This document shows, one piece after another, positions 36,067-48,084 of a stretch of DNA of 64,000 bases. The notes below the pieces were generated by a model, which had not been told where the DNA came from, searched no databases, and worked only from the letters and a program-made list of their open reading frames with translations. The first letter of the stretch is position 1, and every line of letters begins with the position of its first letter. The stretch is from contig JAQJVK010000020.1 in assembly GCA_035578135.1 (NCBI GenBank), forward strand, positions 2,790,001 to 2,854,000. Reading direction: 5' to 3'. The position numbers and the translations under genes were made by a program. This DNA is from Flexamia atlantica (lineage: Eukaryota > Arthropoda > Insecta > Hemiptera > Cicadellidae).

Positions 36067-36376
36067 AAAATTCTACCTCTTTAGTGAGTTTTAAATCCTA
36101 CTAAAACCGCTTGGTAAATTAAAAAAGTATATAAAATCTGGAATTAAAAAAAACGTAAATATATTTTAAATGTCGTAAACATAAAAAAAGGTAATATATT
36201 GTCATTAAATATAGGTATCATTCTGCTTCTAGAGCAATGAAACATTTCTTTACTTTTCATAATTGTTTCGATTATTCAGATAATTTCTTAGATGTTTATA
36301 TAAGACAGCAATATATATTAAATTTGCCTAATTTTTAAAGCTATTTTTCATTTAACAGGTGAGTGTCAAAGCAAAA
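36067..36376. repeat. Internal direct repeat X, copy B
   Basis: Single X block of copy B, closest to 28,791-29,090. TTTAACAG abuts GTGAGT at 36,359. Confidence 0.8.
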
Positions 36377-37630
36377 CTCGTTTGCCAAATAATACATCGC
36401 TAACCAAAATAACTTTTAAACTACGTCCATCAAATGTGAAACGCGTCAGAAGAGGAAATTAAAACAACTTTTCTGCGGTGATGAGCTCATTTAGACTTTT
36501 TATGACAGGGAAGTAAATGGTTCGCGTTACATAGTGGTTGTGTCAGTGAAAAATTAACCCCTGCTCGGAATACATGGTGAAGATAAAACTGATCTCATTA
36601 TGCCCTAGATATTTATTTAATTTAAGCTTTTTTCAATTTAACTATTTAACTTAACCCTTAAATTCTTCAAACAGGTAGTACATTAGGTTTGGAGAACCAC
36701 TATTTATTCCCTGTGATGTCTCTTTCTTAACACAAAAACATTAAATAATATTTTTATTAAAATATACAAATTATTTATTGGAATAAAACAAGCTGAGAGG
36801 CAAACGACCTTGAAGAATGAATACTTTTGTTTTCCGAGTTTAAATACTGCCTTTGACCATAATGGACGAAGTTAGGAATCAATATTTTTCAATTTGATAT
36901 AAATAACAGATTTCCTTAAAAACATATGTTTTATCGTTGTTAATTTGAAACTAATTTGAAATAAACAATTTATGTTATTTTTTTATCCGTTTATTAAAAG
37001 TCGGTTGCAGTTAGTTCTTATACTATCGAATTACAATTCGAGAAACTGACAAACAAGAGTCAGTCACTCGGTCATGGATTGCAAAATTAGCTTTGTTAAC
37101 TAATTCAGTTTCATGTGGTATTACGACGATTCTAGGAATGAAACGTGATAGAAGTGGTGGCAATATTTGGCAGAGTAACCAACGTGGATGTAGGTAAAAA
37201 GGGTGGAGGTAAATCACGAACCTAGCATTTCTTCAGCAACATGCGTTACCTGGTTCGAATTCCACTTTTTAATTTTTTCTATGATATAATAGTCAGAAGG
37301 ACTTGTTAGACTCGCACCTAGGCAATTTTCTGCGTCGGTAGTATCGATGTGTCATGAAAGTGTAGTTTCTCAATGTTCAGAAGGTGCAGCTAAAGTTAAT
37401 GTACTTACACAGTGCTTGTCAGGCGGCCATGTTTTATTTCGATTAAACCTGTAAGAACGTTATTATTTATCTACTAATCTATCATGTAGATAAACATGAA
37501 TTATCGTTTTGATGATAGTATTGAATTGTAGTTTTGATTAACATAATCGCGATTGTAAATATCGAAAAATATCGATTTTTAACTTCGATTTTAACGGTGG
37601 GGACGGATTTTAAAGTCTCGCCGTGCGACG
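36377..37630. other. Duplicated AT-rich spacer in copy B, no gene
   Basis: Near-identical counterpart of 29,091-30,345, including the B-box-like GGTTCGAATTCC, the CAG/GTAGTA junction at 36,674/36,675 and the ATATCGATTTTT palindromic patch near 37,560-37,580. Confidence 0.5.
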
Positions 37631-38638
37631 GAATGTTTGCTCGGGCCAGCGGACGCAGACAGGCTGGAGATGTGTCGCCGCTCGGGGGTGTTTGCTCAGT
37701 TAATGGAGGCCACATCGCCTAGCACTTGTCGCCTTCCTTGAATATTGCCACATCACTACCAGTCCAGTAGTGGATGGAATGTTTGCTCGGGTCGGCGGAC
37801 GCAGACAGGCTGGATATGTGTCGGCGCTCGGGGGTGTTTGCTCAGTTAATGGAGGCCACATCGCCTAGCACTTGTCGCCTTCCTTGAATATTGCCACATC
37901 ACTACCAGTCCAGTAGTGGATGGAATGTTTGCTCGGGTCGGCGGACGCAGACAGGCTGGATATGTGTCGGCGCTCGGGTGTGTTTGCTCAGTTAATGGAG
38001 GCCACATCGCCTAGCACTTGTTGCCTTCCTTGAATATTGCCACATCACTACCAGTCCAGTAGTGGATGGAATGTTTGCTCGGGCCAGTGGTCGCAGACAG
38101 GCTGGAGATTTGTCGCCGCTCGGGGGTGTTTACCCAGTTAATGGAGGCCACATCGCCTTGCATTTGTCGCCTTCCTTGAATATTGTCACATCACTACAAG
38201 TCCAGTAGTGGATGGAATGTTTGCTCGGCCCAGTGGTCACAGACAGGCTAGAGATGTTTCGCCGCTCGGGGGTGTTTACCCAGTTAATGGAGGCCACATC
38301 GCCTAACACTTGTCGCCTTCCTTGAATATTGTCCCATCACTACAAGTCCAGTAGTGGATGGAATGTTTGCTCGGGTCAACGGTCGCAGACAGGCTGGAGA
38401 TGTGTCGCCGCTCGGGGGTGTTTGCTCAGTTAATGGAGGCCACATCGCCTAGCACTTGTCGCCTTCCTTGAATATTGTCCCATCACTACAAGTCCAGTAG
38501 TGGATGGAATGTTTGCTCGGGCCAGTGGTCACAGACAGGCTGGAGATGTGTCGCCGCTCGGGGGTGTTTACCCAGTTAATGGAGGCCACATCGCCTTGCA
38601 CTTGTCGCCTTCCTTGAATATTTTCACATCACTACACT
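37631..38638. repeat. 146-bp tandem array, 7 units (copy B)
   Basis: Units start at 37,631, 37,777, 37,923, 38,069, 38,215, 38,361 and 38,507. The second and third units are nearly the same and correspond to one unit in copy A, so the extra unit is a recent local amplification. Units carry the same diagnostic variants in the same order as copy A. Confidence 0.95.
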
Positions 38639-39534
38639 CTCTTTTTTGCATCACCCGCACGGTGGCTCTTACTTTGACAATGATCACTTTTGGTTTTGGA
38701 GCCTTAGATACAAAAAAAATCATATGAGTGTGCGTGCGCGCGGGCGTGTGCGGGTGGACAATTTCATCAATATTTCTGGGGCCAGGAGTGTGCATTTAAC
38801 CAGGCTGAGGGGTCATTCAAAATTATAGGACCTTACTCTCGGTCCCATAGTTGTGTTGTTTGTTTCGTGTTATAAAAGTACATTTTATTTGGCGTAAAAG
38901 TTCATTTTCCGTTTAGGCTCCGAATCCTCTTTTTCGGGGCCTTAAAACCCCGAAATGGGTTACGTTAGGTGAGGTTAAGTTTTGTTAGTTTAGGCTTGTT
39001 AGTTGTAGGAACCCACAATTTTTGCTGGCCCATCAGCCTGGTTATATGCACACACATGGTCCCTCAATCAGGGGTGTAAACGCAAGGCCCCACAAACGTA
39101 CAAGACTGTGTGAGTGTGCGTGTGTGTACGCTCTGGTCGCAGTGATGTCAGTTTTTCTTTATGTATTCCTTTCTATAATTTCTTTTTCTATGTTTGACCT
39201 ATTTCTTTCTATGTTAACTTCACTTTTTGTGGATAAATGCCCCAAATTTGTTTTTCTCAAAAAAGAGTAATATAAGCACCAACAATATAGATACAAAAAA
39301 TTTAAATTACTAAAGATTATGATGTGTTATAAAACATAAGTACGTTGTTTAAGAGTGCAATAGGTGACCTTCTCTCGTACTCAATACAACAATGAAATAG
39401 TGGTTCTAAAATATTTTGATGACTGTTCTTGAGAGAATAAAATTTTCTCTAGTTTGATACTCTTACTAACTTTTAGTTTCCTTACTTTCAATTCGATTTA
39501 GAGTTCTAAATTTGAAAAATCCTAATTTCGACTT

Positions 39535-39685
39535 TCTTAACAACTTAATTGAACTATAGAAAATGCATTAATATTCAGCACTCATTTAATTCAAACAAAA
39601 AGTAAACATAAACAAAAACACAAACATAACCATGTGATTAAAATTAAAATTGACAATCATATGGTTTTAACTAAATATACCAACA
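39535..39685 (-). repeat. 3' LTR (151 bp)
   Basis: Identical to 40,587-40,737. On the minus strand it starts TGTTGG and ends TTAAGA, so the usual CA end is not kept. Confidence 0.9.
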
Positions 39686-39698
39686 TCTTCCCTTTTCT
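39686..39698 (-). promoter_or_regulatory. Polypurine tract of the LTR element
   Basis: The minus strand reads AGAAAAGGGAAGA directly before the TG of the LTR, the expected place and composition for the plus-strand primer. Confidence 0.8.
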
Positions 39699-39707
39699 AA
39701 CAAGTTT

Positions 39708-40028
39708 TCATGTTCGCAAAAACCTTCTATTTCTTATATATTTCTTTCCTTGAAATTCTACCTCATACTTCCTTCTGCCTTCCTTCTGAACAATCCTTCC
39801 TTCAACCCATGGTTCATTTTCCAGTTGAGGTCGTCGTTTAAACCAAACATTTTGGCCTACGCTCAAAGGAGGGAGTTCTCTAGTTCCATAGTCGAACTGT
39901 TTTTTATATTTCATTTTCCTCTGATCCCACAATTCCTTAACATTGTTGGGTATCTGAGGATGGAGCAGCTTTGGCATAATAGGAAGCCGACTTTGCGTTC
40001 TTCTGTTCATGAGCAGTTGGGCAGATCT
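39708..40028 (-). pseudogene. Integrase C-terminal fragment (gypsy pol), element sense
   Basis: The minus-strand frame contains SAQLLMNRRTQSRLPI, matching the conserved SPAQLLMGR region that follows the gypsy integrase core. It continues with KELWDQRKMKYKKQFDYGT and LPPLSVGQNVWFKRR, the start of the C-terminal SH3-like fold, and ends FLRT with a stop ten bases from the polypurine tract, as a 3'-terminal pol end should. Upstream of about 40,028 the open frame (to 40,103) is only the antisense of the inverted integrase piece. It lacks the catalytic core and any start of its own, so it can contribute no activity. Confidence 0.85.
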
Positions 40029-40570
40029 AAAAGCATATTGGCCATTTCGGGACGAACTGACAACAGAGCAGGGAATTATTCTTAAAGGAGAACGAATCGT
40101 CATTCCTTTTAGTTTAAGACAAGAATTGATTCAAGTCATTCATTCAACACATCAAGGCGCAGACTCATGCATAAGAAGAGCCAGAGACGTTTTCTTTTGG
40201 CCATGTTTAAATAAAGACATACAAAATGTAGTTGGTTCCTGCAAGATCTGTAAAAAATATGCACCCAATCAACAAAGAGAGCCCCTCCTTCAGGACACGA
40301 CTCCAGAAAGACCTTGGCAGAAAATCGCCATCGATTTTGCTCAGGAGGGCTCCACACATTATTTGATTGTGACGGATTACTATTCATCTTTCTTTGAAGT
40401 AAAGAAAACAACCAAATGTACTAGTGAAACCCTCATCACATTTTGCAAGGAGCTCTTTGCCAGATATGGAATACCAGAGGTTGTGGTTGCAGACAGTGGT
40501 ACACCGCTCAAAGCTCAAAATTTTAATGATTTCGCACAACACTGGAAATTTAAAGTAGTACTATCTCCAC
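40027..40570 (+). pseudogene. Integrase N-terminal and core fragment (gypsy pol), inverted
   Basis: The plus-strand frame (open 40,009-40,581) is authentic from about LKAYWPFRDEL onward. It shows the HHCC zinc-binding module (VIHSTHQG, then CKICKK), the first catalytic aspartate (AIDFAQ) and the second (VVADSGTPLKAQ). It stops at KVVLSP, where the next residues of the family (HYPQSNG..E) would begin, so the glutamate of the D,D-35-E triad is missing. It then runs into the complement of the PBS and a stop. It lies in the opposite sense to the LTRs, PBS and C-terminal piece. About 50 residues of integrase are absent altogether. The inversion joint with the C-terminal piece is at about 40,025-40,035. 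Confidence 0.85.
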
Positions 40571-40586
40571 CCCACACCTGACACCA
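40571..40586 (-). promoter_or_regulatory. Primer binding site, tRNA-Leu type
   Basis: The minus strand reads TGGTGTCAGGTGTGGG, complementary to a tRNA-Leu 3' end with CCA, directly after the 5' LTR with no spacer. Confidence 0.75.
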
Positions 40587-40737
40587 TCTTAACAACTTAA
40601 TTGAACTATAGAAAATGCATTAATATTCAGCACTCATTTAATTCAAACAAAAAGTAAACATAAACAAAAACACAAACATAACCATGTGATTAAAATTAAA
40701 ATTGACAATCATATGGTTTTAACTAAATATACCAACA
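40587..40737 (-). repeat. 5' LTR (151 bp)
   Basis: Identical by inspection to 39,535-39,685; same orientation. Confidence 0.9.
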
Positions 40738-41439
40738 GACTTAATAATTCTGTTCTTTCTCCATTTTTATGAATTTTGTAGGTATCAAATATTGAAGACA
40801 TTTCTCTCGTGAGTGAGAAGTTAAGTTTGTTAATTTAAGAATCGGTTTATGGATGAAAATAAATTTATCAAGTTTTTAATTTACAGCTTTAGGAATTTCA
40901 GGAATATAATCATGAAAGTTTTGTTGGAAAAAGTCCTTGTAATAAACGTGTAAAAACTTGTACATGTAAAAAAACCGAACATTAATTAATATGTCTGTTA
41001 AAGTAAATACTCATATTGTAAAAAAATAATATTTTTGAAACTTTCTGAAAGCTTGGGTAACTGTGCTCACAAAAATGTTATCATTCCGAAGGAAAAAATC
41101 CTTGTAATAACCGTGTAACAACTTATACATGTAAAAACCCTTACATTATTTAATGGTTGTGCTAAAATAAATACTCAACTTATTTTCAAATAAATATTCA
41201 AAACTTTCTCAAAGCTTGGGTGCTTACAAAAACTGTGCTGACAAAAATGTTATCATTTCGACAACTTGTAGTCAGCTTTTCCCGCCTGAGTTATTAAATT
41301 TGAGCAGACGGTGACAGATATTGGCAGATACAGGAAGCGCTCTCTACGTCATTACAACCTACTTCATTTTTCACTCGGGTTCTTAGGATTTTAATTTGGA
41401 TTTGAAAAACTAATCAAATAGTTTTAAAACCATAACAGT

Positions 41440-41700
41440 CTAGATCGATGTTTGGGTTTTGAAGACTTACTTTTTATTAATTTCATTTATCGATTGCTAG
41501 CAATGTTCAATCCTCACTCAGGCTAGTGGCAAAAAAGGTTTGTAGCACTTTAAACTTTGAAAAATTAGTTCTACATTCTTCATTTTTTTAAATCTATACG
41601 TTTGTTACAGGTAAGCATGAAAAAGATAATACATAGAAGTAGCGGTAAGTAAAAAATCTCAATTTTGGAACTATTTTAAGTGTAAGTGGGTGAATATTAA
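41440..41700. repeat. Block Y, copy B
   Basis: The acceptor TTTGTTACAG abuts GTAAGCATGA at 41,611; the 34-nt segment ends at 41,644, followed by GTAAGT. Within the 34 nt only a few bases differ from copy A. Confidence 0.75.
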
Positions 41701-41814
41701 AGGAGTTTAGTTTGTCTTCATTTACGAAAAATATCTATGAAATGGTTTGAATTACAACAATTTAGTTTTCTTAATAATTGCTAAATATTCTTTTTTTATG
41801 TTATCCTCATTTTA

Positions 41815-42515
41815 GCGAATTTCCCCTATAGGGAGGTCTCATGGTAAGACCTAAGCCCGAGACCATAATAACTTTTCGTTTTGGGGCCCCTGGAAGCAAA
41901 AAACACCATTCGTTCGAATTTATATATATATTTGTGTCTGTGAACACGATAGCGGCCGTAAAAATAGTCTGATCTTAATGAAATTTGGTATACACATGTA
42001 AAGTGGTAATCTCTCGGACGAGTTCGTAAACCAACGCTATTGGCCCACTGTAAGGGGAGGTAATGGTGGAAAATATTCCCCAAATTCTTTTTTAGTTTTT
42101 TACATAGAAAAACAAAAATTATCCAATTTTTGCTATCACCTTTGAATTTAACTAAAAACAACAATTTAGTATTTCGAATCACTGCTCTATGTCCAATGGC
42201 TACCGAGATATTGATAGTGGTAAACACATTACTTTTCCCAAAAGTCCCAATGTTAACCTTATAGGAAATAGGTAAAATTCTATATCTCGCTTATTTCATA
42301 ACATACCTCGATAAAACATGGTAAATGGCTTCTTCTAGTTCAGATATACTAAATATAGAATTAAAACTACCCAGTTTTAATATACCTGTAGCAGCAAACC
42401 TGCATACTCATTCCCCGTGTTATTCTTATGGGTCAAATCTCGCGATGTTGGATTGACATACACTGTTTTGCTTTTGAAATTCGCTGAGTATGCAGGTCTG
42501 CTGCAACGGGGATAT
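41815..42515. mobile_element. Dispersed repeat insertion present only in copy B
   Basis: Copy A reads straight from GTTATCCTC to ATTTTATTTATACGTGACCC; copy B has about 700 bp between. The left end GCGAATTTCCCCTATAGGG resembles 54,773 onward. The middle (ATCACTGCTCTATGTCCAAT, then GCTACCGAGATA) matches the interior of the 683-1514 element and 54,800-55,190. No transposase frame; a 133-codon minus-strand frame is incidental. Confidence 0.65.
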
Positions 42516-44631
42516 TTATTTTATTTATACGTGACCCTTCCTTCCAGAAAAATCTACCCTCAGTTTTTTTATTCGTGCTATTCAGGCTTACTAAACGGTG
42601 GAAGTAGAAGTCGGTTCTCAGTTGATAGCTTCCAACTGCCCGATCTACCCAATCGATATAATTAATAAAAGTCCATACATAAAATTACAATCCATTATTA
42701 TTTAATCACAAGAAACCGTTCAAAACTCAACTCAAGCAGCATTTTTCTGTGGCCAAAATGCTTCATTTAGGACCATTCTTCCTTGTTCGTACATTTCATT
42801 ACAAAGCAAGGTAAAATACACTTAGCAAAAGGTTATGTTGTTCTTATTAAAATGTGTTTTAAACAATTTTTAGAAATAGTATTTTTCTATTTGTTAACTT
42901 AATTCTTGTTTTATTATTCTTAGTTCTAAATTAATCATTTTCGTTTTTAGTACCTTTTAACAAACAAATGCACTTTTGAGTCTTCATTAATAACTTAAGA
43001 TTCAAAATTGACGGGCCTCGTGTATATATGCGAATGATGAGAAGTTTATTCAGAGCACGTCTCTTACTGAATCTGAAATACCGAAACTTGATAAGTAACT
43101 CAAGTTTTCTTCTCAACTTCATAAAGTTTTCGAACTCAGATGTCTCTTATTAAACTTTACCAGGTGATATACAGCTTTTCTCAGCTTAAGCAATTTTGAA
43201 GTATGTCAGTACATTTCAAATCTCCTAAAAAGTAGATTTTGCTTACTCAATATTCTACGTGAGTGAACCTATAAAATCTACAATACTTCTAGAAGAAATA
43301 GAAGCCAAAAGCTTACCGTTTTTTAACTCATTATTTTTCTTTATTTTTCAAATACCTAAAGTTTTAGTGGAAAACACTAAACGTATGTTGAAGAGTATGT
43401 AGCACTTAAATTACAACTAAAGTATAAATAATTTATAATCATTCTCAATATTTATCATATACATATTTCATTAAGTAATATAACTTTTAATATGCTGTGA
43501 CCTCCACAGCATATTAATGCATATTAATGTGTTTCAAGTTTTATTCATGGAACAAACAAAAATATCAGCAACCAATGCAGCATGAAAACTCAAGTAACAC
43601 ACAGGCTTACAGATTTCACCAAACTTGAAGTTTAATATTGTTTGATTTCAACTTTTTACTTCTCGTCTTCAAAGTAGCTGACTAATTAGTTTACACATTT
43701 TTTTGCATTTCATCTTTGCTAAAAAAATATTAAATGCTGCTGAAAAATATTGGAGACTGGAAAACCGCCCTTCTGTGAAACATTGGGGCCATGAAATACA
43801 TCGGTGACAGATGTTCAGGAAGCAAGGGCCATAGGAGATGGAGGGGAATCATAAACATCGCCCCTAATGTCAGCAACATCTGAAAGCGGCAAAGATACTC
43901 AGACCGCACTTCCGCCAAAAAAGAAGTTCCTTTTAGAACTTTATTTTGCGGAACGTATACATTTTTGATTTTAAGTAGAATTTTCCAGCTATAAAAATAT
44001 GTGTTTTCGGCTTAAAAATATTAGCCGAAAATGAATTTAAAAATTTACTAATGATATTCCGTTTGTGATAAATCTCAAGGATTTTAGTTAAGGATTTTTT
44101 TTAGCCATTTTATATAAATATGTGGGAACGAATTGGATGGCAAGTTTACTTAAAGAAAACGTTTGGTTTTTAAAGATGATTTAAAAACGTTACTACATAA
44201 ACGTAGAACTCATTTATGACGCAGTGCGTTTTCGATTAACTGCAGACGTCTGGGATAAACTAATCAACCGAAATGAAAATTTACACTCATTTAATTATTC
44301 TCGACCATTCGAAACTAATAAAATAAATAGTTTTTGTGTATTAAAGAGGAAAGTGAGTCTTTCTCGCTTGAGATTAACAATTTTTTAGCGAAAAAGAGAA
44401 AGACACGTGAAATACATATTACATTTTTCCTACAATTGCAGTTCTGGATTACCAAACGACTAATAGAATCACAGTTACTCACGTTCATTGAAGCTGTTTG
44501 CGCCAGTTTGAGGTTATAAACAAGACGAGCTCAAGCGAATCAAAACGGAAGCGGAAGTGCTGGAGCCAATGCTGTGATTGGCTGGAGCATGAAGAGTAAC
44601 AATAATAATCAGCTGGTGAGCGTAAGAGTAG
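42516..44631. other. Right part of copy B, no gene
   Basis: Counterpart of 33,035-34,990. Contains the conserved GC-rich island (43,757-43,915) and the CCAAT-type GATTGGCTGGAGC (44,576-44,588). Confidence 0.5.
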
Positions 44632-45054
44632 TTTTCATTACTAGTCTCGTAAGTGACCTATTGCGGGGCTACATTGCATTTACGCGCGAGGCGCAGCCAA
44701 GCGTGGAAAAAGCTATCGAGCCCCGCAATAGCACTTTTGAGACGAGTAATGAACATTATTTTTTTAATACGATATCGAAAAACTTGTAAACAACATGAAT
44801 ATTTTTGTTTTTCCAACTTATTATCAAGAAAAAACCGAACTCATAACGCTGAGTTTCCGTGCTTATGTCAAGGTACAGTAATGCAACAGCTGATCGGTCT
44901 GCACCGCAAAATCCCATAACGGTTACTTTCCGTCCACCACATACGCACAGAAAGTTAACGTTATGTAATTTTGTCGTGCAGCAGCGGGAATAAACTATTT
45001 TCTTAGCTCATTTTACGTTTAGAAAGTGTACTTTCGTGTGTAAAATAATGAAAA
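44632..45054. mobile_element. MITE-like insert in copy B
   Basis: Absent from copy A. TTTTCATTA (44,632-44,640) is inverted at 45,046-45,054. Inside, ATTGCGGGGCT (44,662-44,672) pairs with AGCCCCGCAAT (44,719-44,729) in a longer imperfect stem. Two 70-90 codon plus-strand frames are incidental. A further insert, about 45,105-45,478, with stem AGCGCAC/GTGCGCT follows. Confidence 0.45.
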
Positions 45055-45580
45055 AGATGTTTTCGCTCGGTCCTCAATAAACCGGTTTTAAAATAAGTTT
45101 TCAACTAGTGGATCCGAGCGCACGGAAACGTGCGCTACTCTAGCAGAGCGATAATTCAAATGGCGACAAATTTAAAACACAATCATGCTAACACGATCCG
45201 TTTTGAGGGTTATGTTTACACAAATTAAAAAATAACAGCAATTAAATTATCCAGCTGATCAAAATGTAAACAATTATGTTCTTCATAAGGATAATATGGG
45301 AACTTTAAAAGCCAATGGGGCAGAGCCCAAGGGACTTTTTCAAAAATGTAAGGCCAGCTTACAAATCTACGTGACACGCTCTTTCCAATGAGCCGTCAAT
45401 GATCAAAATCGGTTAAGAAATGACGGAGGAGTTCATAAGACAAATTTCGTGTTGGCGTATTAATTAGATAGATGCCTAAATTGACACTTAACGTGGGGTT
45501 TTAGGAAAAATAATATTTATTTAAATTACATCGGGAATATTTCATGCACAAGGTGCGCTCTACTATATCACGATTCTAGG

Positions 45581-48080
45581 AAAATTTGCTTTACGGTCAA
45601 CAATTTGCGCATACCCATCGGGGTAAATCAATGAATAACATGAACATAAAGTAACAACTAAGCACAGGGATTTATTTCTTTTTAAATTTACTCTTCAAAG
45701 TAAATATATGTTGTTTTCTTTCGATATTTAGAATTTTCATTGTTATACCAAAAATCAATTTTTCATTGCAATTTTAGAGCAATATTAACGTATATGAAGA
45801 CGCATAGAGTCGGTATAGTGGGAGAACATGCAGGATTTCATTAGCAGAAAGGGTTAGACATAATCACCAAAACGCTCCGCATTCCCCGCACGTCTCTGTC
45901 GTTGAAGCTAGTTCGTATTCATTTCCTCCAGCTTTATTATTTTCAACACGTATCCTTGCCTTCAATGCCTTGTTGGTATTAAAATTAGTTTTACAGAAAC
46001 AATATCAAGGGAGAAAATAAGATGTTCTTCCTTCGAGTACGGGGTCAACTAAAGTTTTCCTGTAAGCCGCCACGATAAATTTATAATTATTTGCGACAAA
46101 GTTGTGATAATGTTTATTAATAACTCTATCTCATTTTAACTCCGGAATTCTAGTAAAAAAGTGCTAATGTCTAAATAACATTTGTAAAAAATTATCGCAC
46201 TCATGATCGTGAATTTTATGTAAGTGGAAAAACTATCACGACAGGTTAGACCTAAGTCTTAAGACATAAAAATTCTGGATTAGAAAGAATTGTTTTAATT
46301 CAAATATTCTCTTTTATAACGGGGAGGGGGGTTTCAAGCCCCTTCAAGCTTTGAGACCTTGTGGTACAGAATATTTAAACCTACCATTATGGTCGTACAA
46401 TTATGGTTTAATCATCACGTCCATTCGAAAACCTCGATCATCGTGCCTTTGATTGCACTTATTGTATACGTGACGCTGGTTAAATGCTTTTTTCATGGTG
46501 ATAATTTTCTTTTGTAAATGGTACAACAAACAGTCAGTTTAGTTGCAATCCCTCTCTATCGTATTTGAAAACTATAGTCAAGAGTTTACGATAATTTCGC
46601 CATAAATTATTTTGGTTAAATTAAACCTACCATTTTAAGCGAATCCAAAACTTTAATCTACAACATTTTTTACGGAGTTTGCCGGCAGTCATAACTCACC
46701 AATTCAATGTGGAGAATTAGTGGGTGTTATAAATCTGTCCAGTTGTGTAAACAATCGTATATTTCACGGGTCGATTTGGTCCGCGACCCACTGCTCGCCC
46801 TGTGAAGCATGAGACTTGATTTTAACATTTGTGCACTAAATAACCGTTTACTGCCTCGTTTGTTTCGGATTTATATTGATTTGTATCCGAAGGTTAGGAG
46901 AGGCCAAATATTTTCTTTATGTGCTTGGATATGCAATTTATTTTGTAAAAAAAATTCTTTGATATACTTCTTTTGCACATGCAGGAAGAAAACTCATTTC
47001 GGAAAAAAGGCATGGTACAGTTAGATTCTGTTTAACTAGCAGCGGTCAAAATATAGCGGAATATGTTTGACAGTGAACCTCTTACGTTTGAAGTATAATC
47101 ATGTGTTTCTATTTATCTTGTAATGCCTTAGTTTACTATCTAATAAAAATAAACAAATGTTTATTTTGATTGAACTAGAAACACTTGATTGCTATACGGA
47201 CAAAGAAGTTAATTGGAAAAGGTATACCACCTTACCTTAACCGCTTCTAGTTAAAAAAATTGACTATACTTCACTTTACCAACCTCAAAAGCTGAACCTT
47301 AATGTTTTAACGAAGTTGAATCTAAATAGTGTTAGTAAACTGTTATCTAACTAATACCATAAATGAGAAAGTTTGGATGTGTGGATGAAAGTTTGTAACT
47401 CGATAATGCAAAAACTACTGAACCGACTGGGTTTAAATTTTACAAGAAGGTATATATGGAACTCCTGCAACAAGGCCTGTTAACTTCCTTAAAATCCCCT
47501 CGGGCTAAACTCCGTTAACGTGCTTAGTTTAAATGTTTACATTTTAGAGGAATATAAAAATTGAAATACCGAAATGTAAACAGCTGTGGATACTTCAATT
47601 TAACAGTTCAAAGGGCAGAAGTAAAATCAGCCGTAATTTTAATCGTGAGCTAAGCTACAAGCAACTGATAGTTTATATCTAATAGAGGGTAAAGTGAATG
47701 AAGATGTACTCAAACATGGTTTTATGAAACGGACTATATACAGGCTTATTATTAATTACAAGTGAAAAATGAATAGAACGTACTATCTAGTTTACTATGA
47801 GACTTTCAAAAGGGACATTTAATTTGGAAGTGTGAACCAACCTTCCAGTCTCAGAATGTCTCAATTTATTTAATGTCTTTAAAACAAGCATATATCTTTC
47901 TTGCCAGTTTAAGACTGCACGACTAGATGGAGGAGAAAAAACATGCTATTCTGGATTCTTCAAAAATAGATGAATTGTTCATTTTAGGAGTCGTTCAAAA
48001 CTGATTCCATCAGCATTCGGGAGAAAACAAAAAGAAGTGTAGCTGAGTAAAATATTTACTTTTCACTTTATCAAGAAAAT
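45581..48080. other. AT-rich stretch, no gene seen
   Basis: No coding or repeat feature supported; the 71-codon plus-strand frame at 46,809-47,024 is not recognised. Confidence 0.4.
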
Positions 48081-48084
48081 GTGC

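Larger units (their letters stand above)
39535..40737 (-). mobile_element. Non-autonomous Ty3/gypsy-type LTR element with inverted internal segment
   Basis: Two 151-bp LTRs, identical by inspection, bound a 901-bp interior. GACTT is duplicated on both sides (39,530-39,534 and 40,738-40,742), and copy A shows the empty site, so this is a true insertion younger than the tandem duplication. Read on the minus strand the order is LTR (beginning TGTTGGTATA), tRNA-Leu-type PBS, interior, polypurine tract, LTR. Gag, protease, reverse transcriptase and RNase H are absent. The interior holds only integrase pieces: the C-terminal part in element sense and the N-terminal plus core part in the opposite sense. 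Mobilisation must have used proteins supplied in trans. Confidence 0.9.
35353..45580. repeat. Tandem segmental duplication, copy B
   Basis: Second copy of 27,443-35,130 in the same orientation. Relative to A it lacks the first X plus Y blocks, has one more 146-bp unit, has a local duplication around 40,915-41,270 (GTAATAA.CGTGTAA segments), and carries insertions at 39,535-40,737 (LTR element), 41,815-42,515 (dispersed repeat) and 44,632-45,478 (one or two MITE-like inserts). Confidence 0.85.

Noticed and set aside
40136..40411. 91-codon minus-strand frame inside the LTR element
   Set aside because: Antisense shadow of the integrase core, which is clearly coding on the plus strand.
45106..45119. 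AACTAGTGGATCC resembling a cloning polylinker
   Set aside because: Only 13 bases match and the following sequence does not; coincidence is more likely than vector.
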